From: Dorea formicigenerans
Lineage (GTDB): Bacteria > Bacillota > Clostridia > Lachnospirales > Lachnospiraceae
Direction of reading: 5' to 3'
Assembly (NCBI RefSeq): GCF_025150245.1
Contig: NZ_CP102279.1
Span: 1,361,423-1,425,422 of the forward strand
Length of the DNA: 64,000 nucleotides
Shown: positions 54,459 to 62,927 of the stretch, in pieces
How positions within the stretch are numbered: position 1 is the first letter of the stretch
Layout: every line of letters starts with the position of its first letter
The notes under the pieces: generated by a model
Told to the model about the DNA's origin: nothing
What the model saw: only the letters and a program-made list of their open reading frames with translations
Database searches by the model: none
Made by a program: the position numbers and the translations under genes

Positions 54459-55808
54459 ATGTCGGGTGAAATAGCTTTTGCCAATACCGCTTTGGAAAGT
54501 TTCGCAGCATTAGTTACATTCGTATTGCTGTTTGCATGTATTGCAAAGATTAAAATGCAACGTGGAATCAAACATGTTACATCGAAGGAAGCAAAGAGGA
54601 ATACATTAGATTATATTCTGATCATCTGGCTTGTGATTCACATGATCGTACTTACGGCAGATGTACTGAGCTGGACCGCTATGGATTTCGGAAAGAATGA
54701 AGTGTGGCTTCTATTTATGTTGAATCTGACTTTTACCTGTCTCTCTCTGGAATGTATGGTCTATACCTATTATGTAAAAGAGACAATCTATCAACACGAG
54801 AAGATTGGAAATACTTACGTGTATCTCGTCATGCTGTCAACAGTGATTGCAATCATATTATGGATCACCAGTGATATCAGTGGGAAGTTTTATTATCTGG
54901 ACACACAGGGGAATTATACAAAAGGTTCGATTTATTGGCTGTGTCAGTTTTATTGTATTATTGTGATGTGTGGAAACATTGTGATTTTGTTAAAACACAG
55001 GAAAGCGCTTGTCAGACATGATGTGTTAAGCCTTCTTATGTACGGATTGATACCGATTGCATCGATTCCGGCACAAATGCTTTGGAAATCAACCACATTT
55101 AATCTGGCGACAACGCTGGTGCTGATCTATATTTGCATTAGTGTCCATATGGCACAGTATGATCGGATCGTGGAACAGGAAAAGATTCTGATACAGCAGG
55201 AACATGAATTGTCCATGAATCAGATGCAGATGATGATTGCCCAGATTCAGCCACATTTCCTATATAATTCGCTGACAGCACTGGCGCAGCTTTGCAGCAA
55301 AGATCCAAAAGAAGCGAAGAAGGCAATCATCAATTTTGCGGATTACTGGCGCAATCATATAAACGCAATTGACAAAAAAGAATCAATTCCATTTGAAGAA
55401 GAACTAAAATATGTTAAAATATATTTATATCTGGAACAGCTTCGATTTGGAGATGATCTGCATGTAGAATATGATCTGCAGAAAACTGATTTTAAAGTAC
55501 CAATGTTATCTGTGCAGCCTTTTGTTGAGAATGCAATAAACTGGGGAGTTGGACAGAAAGAAGATGGGGGAACTGTTCGAATTACGACAAGAGAGAATGA
55601 AGAACAGATTGAACTTTGCGTCATAGATGACGGAGTCGGGTTTGATATATCAAAGATGGAAGAGCAAAGTGATGGAAGACAGCACATAGGAGTCCGTAAC
55701 GCAAGAATCCGGTTTCAAAAGATGTGCAATGGAACTGTAGATATTTACAGTGAGAAGGGAAAAGGAACTAAAATACGAATTAATTTACCGAAAGGGGGAC
55801 AATCATGA
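54459..55808 (+). CDS. Sensor histidine kinase, LytS/His_kinase (PF06580) type
   Basis: A 449-residue membrane kinase: about seven N-terminal helices, a linker helix, the phospho-His in QIQPHFLYNSLTAL, then an HATPase with N box VQPFVENAINWG and G box DDGVGFD, GVRNARIRF. ATG at 54459 after TGGAGGAA; a longer frame would run back into the tRNA. Overlaps the regulator gene by 4 bases. Confidence 0.93.
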   Translation: MSGEIAFANTALESFAALVTFVLLFACIAKIKMQRGIKHVTSKEAKRNTLDYILIIWLVIHMIVLTADVLSWTAMDFGKNEVWLLFMLNLTFTCLSLECMVYTYYVKETIYQHEKIGNTYVYLVMLSTVIAIILWITSDISGKFYYLDTQGNYTKGSIYWLCQFYCIIVMCGNIVILLKHRKALVRHDVLSLLMYGLIPIASIPAQMLWKSTTFNLATTLVLIYICISVHMAQYDRIVEQEKILIQQEHELSMNQMQMMIAQIQPHFLYNSLTALAQLCSKDPKEAKKAIINFADYWRNHINAIDKKESIPFEEELKYVKIYLYLEQLRFGDDLHVEYDLQKTDFKVPMLSVQPFVENAINWGVGQKEDGGTVRITTRENEEQIELCVIDDGVGFDISKMEEQSDGRQHIGVRNARIRFQKMCNGTVDIYSEKGKGTKIRINLPKGGQS

Positions 55809-56623
55809 ACATTATAATAGCGGATGATGAACCATTGGCATTGGAGATGACGTGCGAAGCTGTCCGGGAGGTATGCCCGAAAGCAAATATTTACCCGTTT
55901 AGCAAACCGTCCAGATTACTGGAGTTTGCAAAGGAGACGAGATGTAAAATCGCATTTTTAGATATCTGTATGCGTGGTGTGAGCGGCATCGATGTGGCAA
56001 AACAGTTAAAAGAAATTATTCCGGACATTAATATTATCTTTGTTACAGGATATGATGAGTACACAAAAGACGCAATGGCAATACATGCCAGCGGTTATAT
56101 TGAAAAACCAGTAACGGCTGGGAAAGTCAGAAAAGAGACGGAAGATCTTCGCTATCCATTGCCGGCTGAAAATGAACCAAGATTGAAAATTCAGTGCTTT
56201 GGCAATTTTGAAGTATATGACAGAACTGGAAAGCCGGCACATTTCAGCAGATCGAAGGCGAAAGAGGTAATGGCATATTTGGTGGATCGCAACGGTTCTT
56301 CCTGCTCAGTGAAGGAACTGGCAGCAGTTTTATTTGAAAATGAACCCTATGATAAAAAACAACAGTGGTATATTCAGAAGATTTTGTCATCACTGCAACA
56401 GACGTTGAAGGAGCTGGAAGCAGAAGATGTAATAGAGAAAAGCTACAATAATATTGCCATTGTTCCGGAGATGATCGACTGTGACTATTACAAATTCAAT
56501 AAAAAAGATGCAGAGTTTATGAATGCATATAAAGGGGAGTATATGTCACAGTACGAATGGGCTGCGTACAATAAAAAGTATCTGAATGACATTCATAAGA
56601 GATGGAAAAAGGAAAATAAATAA
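55805..56623 (+). CDS. Response regulator with SARP/winged-helix-like output domain
   Basis: 272 residues. Receiver domain 1-120: acidic pocket ADDEP, phospho-Asp in AFLDICMRG, Lys in YIEKPVTAGK. The output domain is not LytTR: LKIQCFGNFEVYDRTGKPAHFSRSKAKEVMAYLVDRNG resembles the winged helix of SARP/BTAD regulators, followed by a short helical tail. Paired with a LytS-type kinase; target and signal unknown. Confidence 0.9.
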   Translation: MNIIIADDEPLALEMTCEAVREVCPKANIYPFSKPSRLLEFAKETRCKIAFLDICMRGVSGIDVAKQLKEIIPDINIIFVTGYDEYTKDAMAIHASGYIEKPVTAGKVRKETEDLRYPLPAENEPRLKIQCFGNFEVYDRTGKPAHFSRSKAKEVMAYLVDRNGSSCSVKELAAVLFENEPYDKKQQWYIQKILSSLQQTLKELEAEDVIEKSYNNIAIVPEMIDCDYYKFNKKDAEFMNAYKGEYMSQYEWAAYNKKYLNDIHKRWKKENK

Positions 56624-56637
56624 AACGGCTTTTAGAG

Positions 56638-56680
56638 AAAAAGCTTCCAGATGAAATGTATTTGTATCTGGAAGCTTTTT
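56638..56680 (+). terminator. Intrinsic terminator of the two-component operon
   Basis: Stem AAAAAGCTTCCAGAT/ATCTGGAAGCTTTTT. Confidence 0.92.
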
Positions 56681-56745
56681 CTATGTATTCCTTTTTTTAT
56701 GTATTCTATCTCCTGAGAAGATTCCTGCTATAAGTGGCAGGTGAA

Positions 56746-58062
56746 TTATAAAATATCGATGTATTCGCCGGCAAGTGCTTTGTTCATGCTTCGTACGGCA
56801 CAGAATTTACCACACATACTGCATGTATCACTGTGGTCATCCTCCGGACGACGGCTGTCGCGGATCGCTCTTGCAGTATCTGGGTCAAGAGCACAGGCGT
56901 ACTGTGCTTCCCAGTCCAGTTTCTGGCGTGCATCAGCCATTTTATCATCAATATCTCTTGCACCAGGGATACCTTTGGCAATGTCAGCGGCGTGGGCGGC
57001 AATCTTAGAAGCGATGATGCCTTGTTTTACATCGTCTACATTTGGCAGTGCCAGATGCTCGGCAGGTGTTACGTAGCAAAGGAAAGCAGCACCGTTCATG
57101 GCAGCAACTGCGCCTCCAATGGCAGCAGTAATATGGTCATATCCAGGAGCAATATCTGTGACGAGTGGTCCAAGTGTGTAGAATGGAGCGCCCATACAGA
57201 TGCTTTGCTGAACTTTCATATTGGCTGCGACCTGGTCAAGTGGTACATGTCCAGGACCTTCGACCATGACCTGTACATTATGTGCCCATGCACGTTTTGT
57301 CAGTTCGCCGAGGCGTACAAGCTCTTCAATCTGGCATACATCTGTGGCATCGGCCAGACATCCCGGGCGGCATGCATCACCAAGGGAGATGGTAACATCG
57401 TATTCTTCACAGATATCCAGAATTTCGTCGAAATGTTCATAGAACGGATTTTCTTCTCCGGTCATGCACATCCATGCAAATACAAGACTTCCTCCGCGGC
57501 TTACGATATTCATTTTACGTTTGTGTTTTTTGATCTGTTCAATAGTTTTGCGGGTGATTCCACAGTGCAGTGTTACAAAGTCCACACCGTCCTCAGCGTG
57601 AAGACGTACTACATCGACGAAATCCTGTGCAGTCAGAGTAGCAAGATCTCTTTGATAGTGGATGACGCTGTCATAGACCGGAACAGTTCCGATCATTGCC
57701 GGACATTCGTGTGTCAGCTTCTGCCGGAAAGGCTGAGTGTTGCCGTGGCTGGATAAATCCATAATGGCCTCTGCTCCGAGATTTACAGCACTCATCACTT
57801 TCTGCATTTCGATATCGTAATCTTTACAGTCTCTTGAGACTCCGAGATTTACATTGATCTTCGTGCGAAGCATACTGCCGACGCCTTCCGGATTCAGACA
57901 TGTGTGGTTTTTGTTGGCACAGATTGCAACCTTGCCTTCAGCAACGAGCTTCATCATCTCGTCAGTGGACATATGCTCTTTTTGAGCAACGGTCTTGATT
58001 TCAGGCGTGAGAATTCCTTTTCTGGCTGCATCCATTTGTGTAGTGTAGTTTCTCATGTTCAT
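56746..58062 (-). CDS. thiC: Phosphomethylpyrimidine synthase
   Basis: A 438-residue radical-SAM enzyme making the thiamine pyrimidine (HMP-P) from aminoimidazole ribotide. C-terminal cluster ligands CSMCGKFCA, the block [26 protein letters not shown] and LGDACRPGC are present. Start at 58062 after GGAGGC; an upstream ATG at 58110 has none. A TPP riboswitch and terminator precede it. No other thi genes are adjacent. Confidence 0.97.
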   Translation of the reverse strand: MNMRNYTTQMDAARKGILTPEIKTVAQKEHMSTDEMMKLVAEGKVAICANKNHTCLNPEGVGSMLRTKINVNLGVSRDCKDYDIEMQKVMSAVNLGAEAIMDLSSHGNTQPFRQKLTHECPAMIGTVPVYDSVIHYQRDLATLTAQDFVDVVRLHAEDGVDFVTLHCGITRKTIEQIKKHKRKMNIVSRGGSLVFAWMCMTGEENPFYEHFDEILDICEEYDVTISLGDACRPGCLADATDVCQIEELVRLGELTKRAWAHNVQVMVEGPGHVPLDQVAANMKVQQSICMGAPFYTLGPLVTDIAPGYDHITAAIGGAVAAMNGAAFLCYVTPAEHLALPNVDDVKQGIIASKIAAHAADIAKGIPGARDIDDKMADARQKLDWEAQYACALDPDTARAIRDSRRPEDDHSDTCSMCGKFCAVRSMNKALAGEYIDIL

Positions 58063-58136
58063 TTTGCCTCCATTTTCATTTTTTGTCTGAGTTTTTCTAT
58101 AGCGGTACAAGGTGGTGTCCCCAATGTATCGCTTGT

Positions 58137-58168
58137 ATAAAAAAAGAAGATGCGTAGAGCATCTTCCT
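58137..58168 (-). terminator. Riboswitch-controlled terminator before thiC
   Basis: On the minus strand GAAGATGC/GCATCTTC followed by T-rich run; lies between the TPP aptamer and thiC. Confidence 0.88.
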
Positions 58169-58185
58169 TAATTATCGCGTTAAGA

Positions 58186-58280
58186 TATGTTCCCTACGTT
58201 GGCATTATCCAAATCAGGTTATGGGTCGAAGCGGAATTACGCTTCCTCTCAGCCGGTTTTCACCAGCTCCCCGTATGTAA
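58186..58280 (-). promoter_or_regulatory. TPP riboswitch (THI element)
   Basis: Minus strand shows ACGGGGAGCTGG, GGCTGAGAGGAAGCG, GACCCATAACCTGAT, and GGATAATGCCAACGTAGGGA, the conserved TPP aptamer segments in order. Thiamine pyrophosphate binding would close the terminator and stop thiC expression. Confidence 0.97.
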
Positions 58281-58337
58281 TTTTCGGAATGCCCATAGAA
58301 TGATATGTATTGCATGGAACGTTCCGATTTACCAGTT

Positions 58338-58366
58338 ATTATAGACCTGAAAAAATGTAAAAGCAA
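58338..58366 (-). promoter_or_regulatory. Promoter for the TPP leader and thiC
   Basis: Minus strand TTGCTT, 17 bp, TATAAT, about 55 nt before the aptamer. Confidence 0.75.
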
Positions 58367-58529
58367 GATGAAAATGTGATTTTTGCCATTTTTGCCATAA
58401 CTGGAAGCATTGAAAAATAGAAATTAGTTTCCTGCATAGGGCAATGTGTGGTAGAATAGAAACATCTTGTGAGCTATAACACATGATATTTTGAAAAGAG
58501 AATGTTCAAGTAGAAGGGAAGATATATAT

Positions 58530-59090
58530 ATGAGTGGAAAGAAAGGGGAACATGAACCGGAAAAAGAAGGGGTACTTGCAACGATATGGGATTATGCCAA
58601 GACATTTCTTATTATTTTTCTGGTCGTGTTTGCACTAAATAAACTGGTCTATATCAATGCGGTGATTCCGTCTGAATCTATGCAGACAACAATTATGAAG
58701 GGAGACCGGATCATCGGCAGCCGGCTTGCATACAAATCAAAAGATCCGCAGAGGTTTGATATCGTCATTTTTAAATATCCGGATGATCCATCTAAGATAT
58801 TTATAAAAAGAGTCATTGGTCTGCCTGGGGAGACTGTGGAAGTGAAAGACGGAAAAGTATACATAGATGGAGCAGAGAAGCCATTGGATGACAGTTTCTG
58901 TAACGAAGTACCGATCGGAGATTTCGGACCATATGAAGTTCCACAAAACTGCTATTTTATGATGGGGGATAATCGTAATAACAGTTTGGATTCCAGGTAC
59001 TGGAAGAAGCATTTCGTAGAAAAAGATGCGATTCTTGCAAAGGCCGTTTTCCGCTACTGGCCGTTTAGTGAGATTGGGAAGGTTGAGTAG
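58530..59090 (+). CDS. lepB: Signal peptidase I, third copy
   Basis: 186 residues: acidic/basic N-tail (MSGKKGEHEPEKEG), one membrane helix, Ser in IPSESMQTTI, Lys in [15 protein letters not shown], box E MGDNRNNSLDSRYW. ATG at 58530 after AAGGGAAG. Alone here, away from the other two copies. Confidence 0.93.
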   Translation: MSGKKGEHEPEKEGVLATIWDYAKTFLIIFLVVFALNKLVYINAVIPSESMQTTIMKGDRIIGSRLAYKSKDPQRFDIVIFKYPDDPSKIFIKRVIGLPGETVEVKDGKVYIDGAEKPLDDSFCNEVPIGDFGPYEVPQNCYFMMGDNRNNSLDSRYWKKHFVEKDAILAKAVFRYWPFSEIGKVE

Positions 59091-59135
59091 ACCGGACTAA
59101 TAAAAGTAAGAAAAAGGATTTGAGAGGGAAAAACA

Positions 59136-60536
59136 ATGAGTACAACAAACAAAGAAGAAAAAGTGGCAGATGTCAGCACGGAGAATATATACCGGCTGAA
59201 CGGAAGAGTGCCACTGAAAAAAGCAATTCCATTCGGGCTGCAGCACGTACTGGCCATGTTTGTATCAAACCTGGCGCCGGTGCTGATCGTTTGCAGTGCC
59301 GCGCTGGTAAGAGGAACAGGGGAACACTTGACTTCTGCAGAGATCACCCAGCTTTTACAATGTGCTATGTTCGTGGCAGGTATCGGAACATGTATGCAGT
59401 TATATCCGGTGTGGAAGATCGGGTCTGGGCTTCCGATTGTTATGGGAGTCAGCTTTACGTTTCTTGGAAGTCTGTTAGTAATCTGTACCAATCCGGAACT
59501 TGGATATGAAGGGATGGTTGGTGCTGTTATTTTAGGCGGTATTTTTGAAGGACTGGTAGGTCTTAGCGCCAGATACTGGAAGCGCTTCCTGACACCAGTC
59601 GTATCCGCGTGTGTAGTTATCGCAATCGGACTTTCGTTATTGTCCGTAGGTATGGATTCCTGGGGCGGCGGAAGCGGAGTTGCTGATTTTGGTGCATGGT
59701 ATCATCTGGTTGTTGGAGCATTTACACTGATTGTATGCCTGGTAGCCAGATATTTACTGAAAGGGGTATATAAGAATCTGAATGTCCTGGTAGGATTGAT
59801 TCTTGGATATCTGTTGGCAATCATTTTTACGGTTGCAGGCATTGCGCCGATGGTAGACTTTTCCGGAATTACAAAGACTGTACAGGAAGTTGGAGTCTTC
59901 AGTCTGCCGAAGCTGGTCTTTCTGACCAGCCATAAACCAATCTTTGATATGGGAGCATTTTTGACAATTGCTATTGTATTTCTTGTATCTGCGGCAGAGA
60001 CAACTGGTGCAACAAGCGCCGTATGTACCGGTGCTTTAGATCGCGAGATCAAGATGGAAGAATTGCAGGGGTCACTTGCTGTAGATGGATTCTCCAGTGC
60101 ACTTTCCGGCTGTTTTGGATGTCTGCCGTTGACTTCTTTCAGCCAGAATGTAGGACTTGTAACGATGACGCAGGTCATCAACCGGTTTACGATTTTGATG
60201 GGAGCATTTATTTTGATTTTGTCATCACTTTTCCCGCCGCTGGGAGCATTTTTTAATTCCCTGCCACAGGCAGTTCTTGGCGGCTGTACAGTTATGATGT
60301 TTGGTTCTATTATGTATGAAGGAATCAAGATGCTCAAAGAATGTGAGTTCGATGACCGGACGATGGTCATTGTATCACTGGCATTTGCAATCGGTGTAGG
60401 ACTGACACAGACATCCGGCAACTTCTTCAGTGCATTTCCACATGAGGTGGGAGATATCTTCAATGGAAATGCAGTGGCAGGTGTGTTTGTGGTATCTCTG
60501 CTGTTGAGTTTGTTTTTGCCGAAAAAGAAAAAATAA
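59136..60536 (+). CDS. Nucleobase:cation symporter-2 (uracil/xanthine permease family)
   Basis: A 466-residue NCS2 transporter with about 14 membrane segments: GLQHVLAMFVSNLAPVLIV (TM1), SAAETTGATSAVCTG (conserved Glu in TM8), and the TM10 region. The pattern fits xanthine/uric acid members more than uracil, but this is uncertain. No purine riboswitch is visible upstream. GAGGGAAAA precedes ATG. Confidence 0.9.
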   Translation: MSTTNKEEKVADVSTENIYRLNGRVPLKKAIPFGLQHVLAMFVSNLAPVLIVCSAALVRGTGEHLTSAEITQLLQCAMFVAGIGTCMQLYPVWKIGSGLPIVMGVSFTFLGSLLVICTNPELGYEGMVGAVILGGIFEGLVGLSARYWKRFLTPVVSACVVIAIGLSLLSVGMDSWGGGSGVADFGAWYHLVVGAFTLIVCLVARYLLKGVYKNLNVLVGLILGYLLAIIFTVAGIAPMVDFSGITKTVQEVGVFSLPKLVFLTSHKPIFDMGAFLTIAIVFLVSAAETTGATSAVCTGALDREIKMEELQGSLAVDGFSSALSGCFGCLPLTSFSQNVGLVTMTQVINRFTILMGAFILILSSLFPPLGAFFNSLPQAVLGGCTVMMFGSIMYEGIKMLKECEFDDRTMVIVSLAFAIGVGLTQTSGNFFSAFPHEVGDIFNGNAVAGVFVVSLLLSLFLPKKKK

Positions 60537-60559
60537 TTTTGTGAATAAAATAGCATATG

Positions 60560-60589
60560 TTGACCAAAAGTAGTTTGGCAGGTTATAAT
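60560..60589 (+). promoter_or_regulatory. Promoter of the nitrogenase-like operon
   Basis: TTGACC, 18 bp, TATAAT; transcription would begin near 60597. Confidence 0.75.
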
Positions 60590-60596
60590 ACAAAAA

Positions 60597-60844
60597 GACA
60601 ATTTAAAAGAAGATAATTAAAAAAGACTCTGACGGCAAGGTAATCCGAGCGGGAATAGTCGAATATATCGGACACAGGGAAGATGCAGTTGGGGAAAGTG
60701 CATCTTCCTTGTACAAGAATCCATCATGCAGAAATCGCATCTGTACAGATTTCTCAGGGTGAATACTACTTTAGTGGCAGATATAAGGACTTTTTTCCGG
60801 AAGGAGAAAGGTCCTTTTTCGTTGGGAAAAATTTGGAGGAAGAC
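60597..60844 (+). promoter_or_regulatory. Structured leader with intrinsic terminator (candidate riboswitch)
   Basis: About 248 nt of leader without a coding region. Pairings by eye: TCCGA (60644-60648)/TCGGA (60668-60672); a perfect 10-bp hairpin GGAAGATGCA/TGCATCTTCC (60678-60708); AGAAATC/GATTTCT (60730-60754). It ends in a terminator: AAGGAC ... GTCCTT (60785-60816) with inner CTTTTTTCC/GGAGAAAG and a T5 tail to 60819, only about 12 nt before the ribosome binding site GGAGGA. The architecture is that of transcription attenuation. It matches no riboswitch class I can name. Confidence 0.72.
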
Positions 60845-61600
60845 ATGTTAAAGGTAGCGATTTACGGAAAAGGTGGAATTGGGAAATCCACAGTAACTTC
60901 GAATCTGGCGGCAGCATTTGCTACAATGGGGAAAAGAGTCATTCAGATAGGCTGTGACCCGAAAGCAGATTCTACAATTAATCTGCTGGAAGGAAAGCCT
61001 CTTCGTCCGGTCATGAACTATATGCGGGAGGAAGACGAGGAACCGGAGAAATTAGAAGATATTTCAAAGGAAGGATTTGGCGGCGTACTGTGTATAGAGA
61101 CAGGCGGCCCGACGCCGGGACTGGGATGTGCTGGCAGAGGTATTATCGCAACATTCCAGCTTCTGGAAGATTTGAGACTTTTTGAGACATACAAGCCGGA
61201 TGTAGTGCTCTACGATGTTCTCGGAGATGTTGTGTGTGGCGGCTTTGCAGCACCGATCCGGGAAGGCTATGCAGAAAAAGTATTGATTGTAACGTCCGGA
61301 GAAAAGATGGCGTTGTATGCGGCTAATAACATTTCCAGCGCAGTTCGCAATTTTGAAGACCGAAGCTATGCACGGGTGTTTGGCATTGTACTGAATCACA
61401 GAAACGTGGAAAATGAGGTGCAAAAAGTGCAGGCATTTTCTAAGGAAAGCGGAATTCCAATCGTGGGAGAGATTCCAAGAAGCGATGAGATCATCCGTTA
61501 CGAAGATCAGGGACAGACGGTGATTGAAGGAAATCCAGAGTCAGAGATTAGTGGAAGATTCTATGACCTCGCAAAAAAATTACTGGAAAGCGAGGAGTAA
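60845..61600 (+). CDS. NifH-like nitrogenase reductase (iron protein)
   Basis: A 251-residue P-loop iron protein. Walker [11 protein letters not shown] (residues 7-16), cluster ligands Cys95 (GLGCAGRG) and Cys131 ([10 protein letters not shown]), switch region YDVLGDVVC, and DPKADST. All residues needed for a homodimer with a bridging 4Fe-4S cluster and ATP-driven electron transfer are present. TTGGAGGAAGAC precedes the ATG; the open frame from 60683 reads into the leader. Followed directly by two component-1-like genes. Confidence 0.95.
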   Translation: MLKVAIYGKGGIGKSTVTSNLAAAFATMGKRVIQIGCDPKADSTINLLEGKPLRPVMNYMREEDEEPEKLEDISKEGFGGVLCIETGGPTPGLGCAGRGIIATFQLLEDLRLFETYKPDVVLYDVLGDVVCGGFAAPIREGYAEKVLIVTSGEKMALYAANNISSAVRNFEDRSYARVFGIVLNHRNVENEVQKVQAFSKESGIPIVGEIPRSDEIIRYEDQGQTVIEGNPESEISGRFYDLAKKLLESEE

Positions 61601-61604
61601 GGAC

Positions 61605-62927
61605 ATGGTGGGAATTACGAAGATGAAAGCAGAAAAACAGAAAGCGGAAAAAGAAGCATTTTTCTGTACAACGAAGGAACTGAGCAGGCTTGGCCTGGAA
61701 CAGATTCCGACACAGTTTCAGTCACATAAGCATCTGATCTACAGTTCGCCGGCTACACTGGCATTCAATTCACCGGGAGCAGAAGGCTTTGGCGTGAAGC
61801 GTGCCGGTCTTGCAGTACCAGATTCCATTATGTTGATCGTGGCTCCGGGGTGTTGTGGAAGAAATACTTCACTGATCAGTTCGATGAAGGAATATAATGA
61901 CCGGTTCTATTATCTGATGATGGACGAGACCGATATTGTGACAGGAAGACATTTGAAAAAAATTCCAAAAGCAGTAGAGGAAATCTGTAGTGTCTGTCCG
62001 AAAAAACCGTCGGTCGTTATGATCTGCATTACCTGTGTGGATGCCCTTCTTGGAACGGATATGGAGCGGGTGTGCAAAAAGGCGGAAGAACAGGTAGAGA
62101 TTCCGGTCAGACCTTGTTATATGTATGCACTTACAAGAGAAGGCCGAAAACCACCGATGGTACATGTAAGGCAGTCCTTATATTCACTGCTTGAGCCGGG
62201 AAAAAAGAAAGGCAATGTAGTCAATCTTTTGGGATTTTTCTCGCCGCTTGTGGATGACTGTGAAATTTATGATCTGCTGCACAGTGCGGGAGTGAAGACG
62301 ATTCATGAGATTTCCAGATGTAAGGATTATATGGAATATCAGACTATGTCAGAAGCAAATTTCAATCTGGTACTGCACCACGAAGCAAGATTTGCAGCAG
62401 AAGATTTTCACAACCGGCTTCAAATTCCATTTATCGAGCTTCGAAGACTTTATCAGATAGACAAGATTGAAAATCAGTATCATGCACTTGGTAATGCACT
62501 CGGTGTTGCATTTTATGATGAAAAATATAAAAAGCAGGCAGAAGATGCACTGGAAAAATTCCGGCAGAGGTGTCCGGATGCTTCTTTTGCAATCGGAGAA
62601 TGCCTGAACGCTGATCCATTTGAACTATCATTAGCCTTGATACGTTACGGATTTTCTGTACCGGAAATTTATGGGACAATCACGGTGGAGAACTTCACAT
62701 ACATTCGTTCTCTGGCAAAAATAAGTCCAGAGACGAAAGTATTTTCCAATATGGAACCGACGATGATTTATTATGACCCGGCGAAAAGCGATGTGAATCT
62801 GGCAATCGGAAAAGATGCCTGTTATTATCATCCGGATTGTCCATATGTCATGTGGAACGGGGAAGAACAGCCATATGGATATGCAGGAGTGAGAAGATTA
62901 TTCGAACAATTACTGGAGGTAGTATAG
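61605..62927 (+). CDS. Nitrogenase component 1-like protein (subunit A)
   Basis: A 440-residue PF00148-type protein. Possible cluster ligands are Cys83/Cys84 (APGCCGRN) and Cys144 (CITCVDALLGTD, at the place of the third NifD ligand), with ETDIVTGRHLKKIPKAVEEI matching the NifD E-x-D-x-V-x-G region. It is shorter and far diverged from NifD. GAGGAGTAAGGAC precedes ATG. It would accept electrons from the NifH-like protein; the substrate is unknown. Confidence 0.88.
   Translation: MVGITKMKAEKQKAEKEAFFCTTKELSRLGLEQIPTQFQSHKHLIYSSPATLAFNSPGAEGFGVKRAGLAVPDSIMLIVAPGCCGRNTSLISSMKEYNDRFYYLMMDETDIVTGRHLKKIPKAVEEICSVCPKKPSVVMICITCVDALLGTDMERVCKKAEEQVEIPVRPCYMYALTREGRKPPMVHVRQSLYSLLEPGKKKGNVVNLLGFFSPLVDDCEIYDLLHSAGVKTIHEISRCKDYMEYQTMSEANFNLVLHHEARFAAEDFHNRLQIPFIELRRLYQIDKIENQYHALGNALGVAFYDEKYKKQAEDALEKFRQRCPDASFAIGECLNADPFELSLALIRYGFSVPEIYGTITVENFTYIRSLAKISPETKVFSNMEPTMIYYDPAKSDVNLAIGKDACYYHPDCPYVMWNGEEQPYGYAGVRRLFEQLLEVV

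Noticed and set aside
56833-57756. Long plus-strand open frame of 307 codons
   Set aside because: Entirely antisense to thiC, with no ribosome binding site or recognisable domain.
59702-60601. Minus-strand open frame of 299 codons
   Set aside because: Antisense to the nucleobase permease; low-complexity hydrophilic translation.
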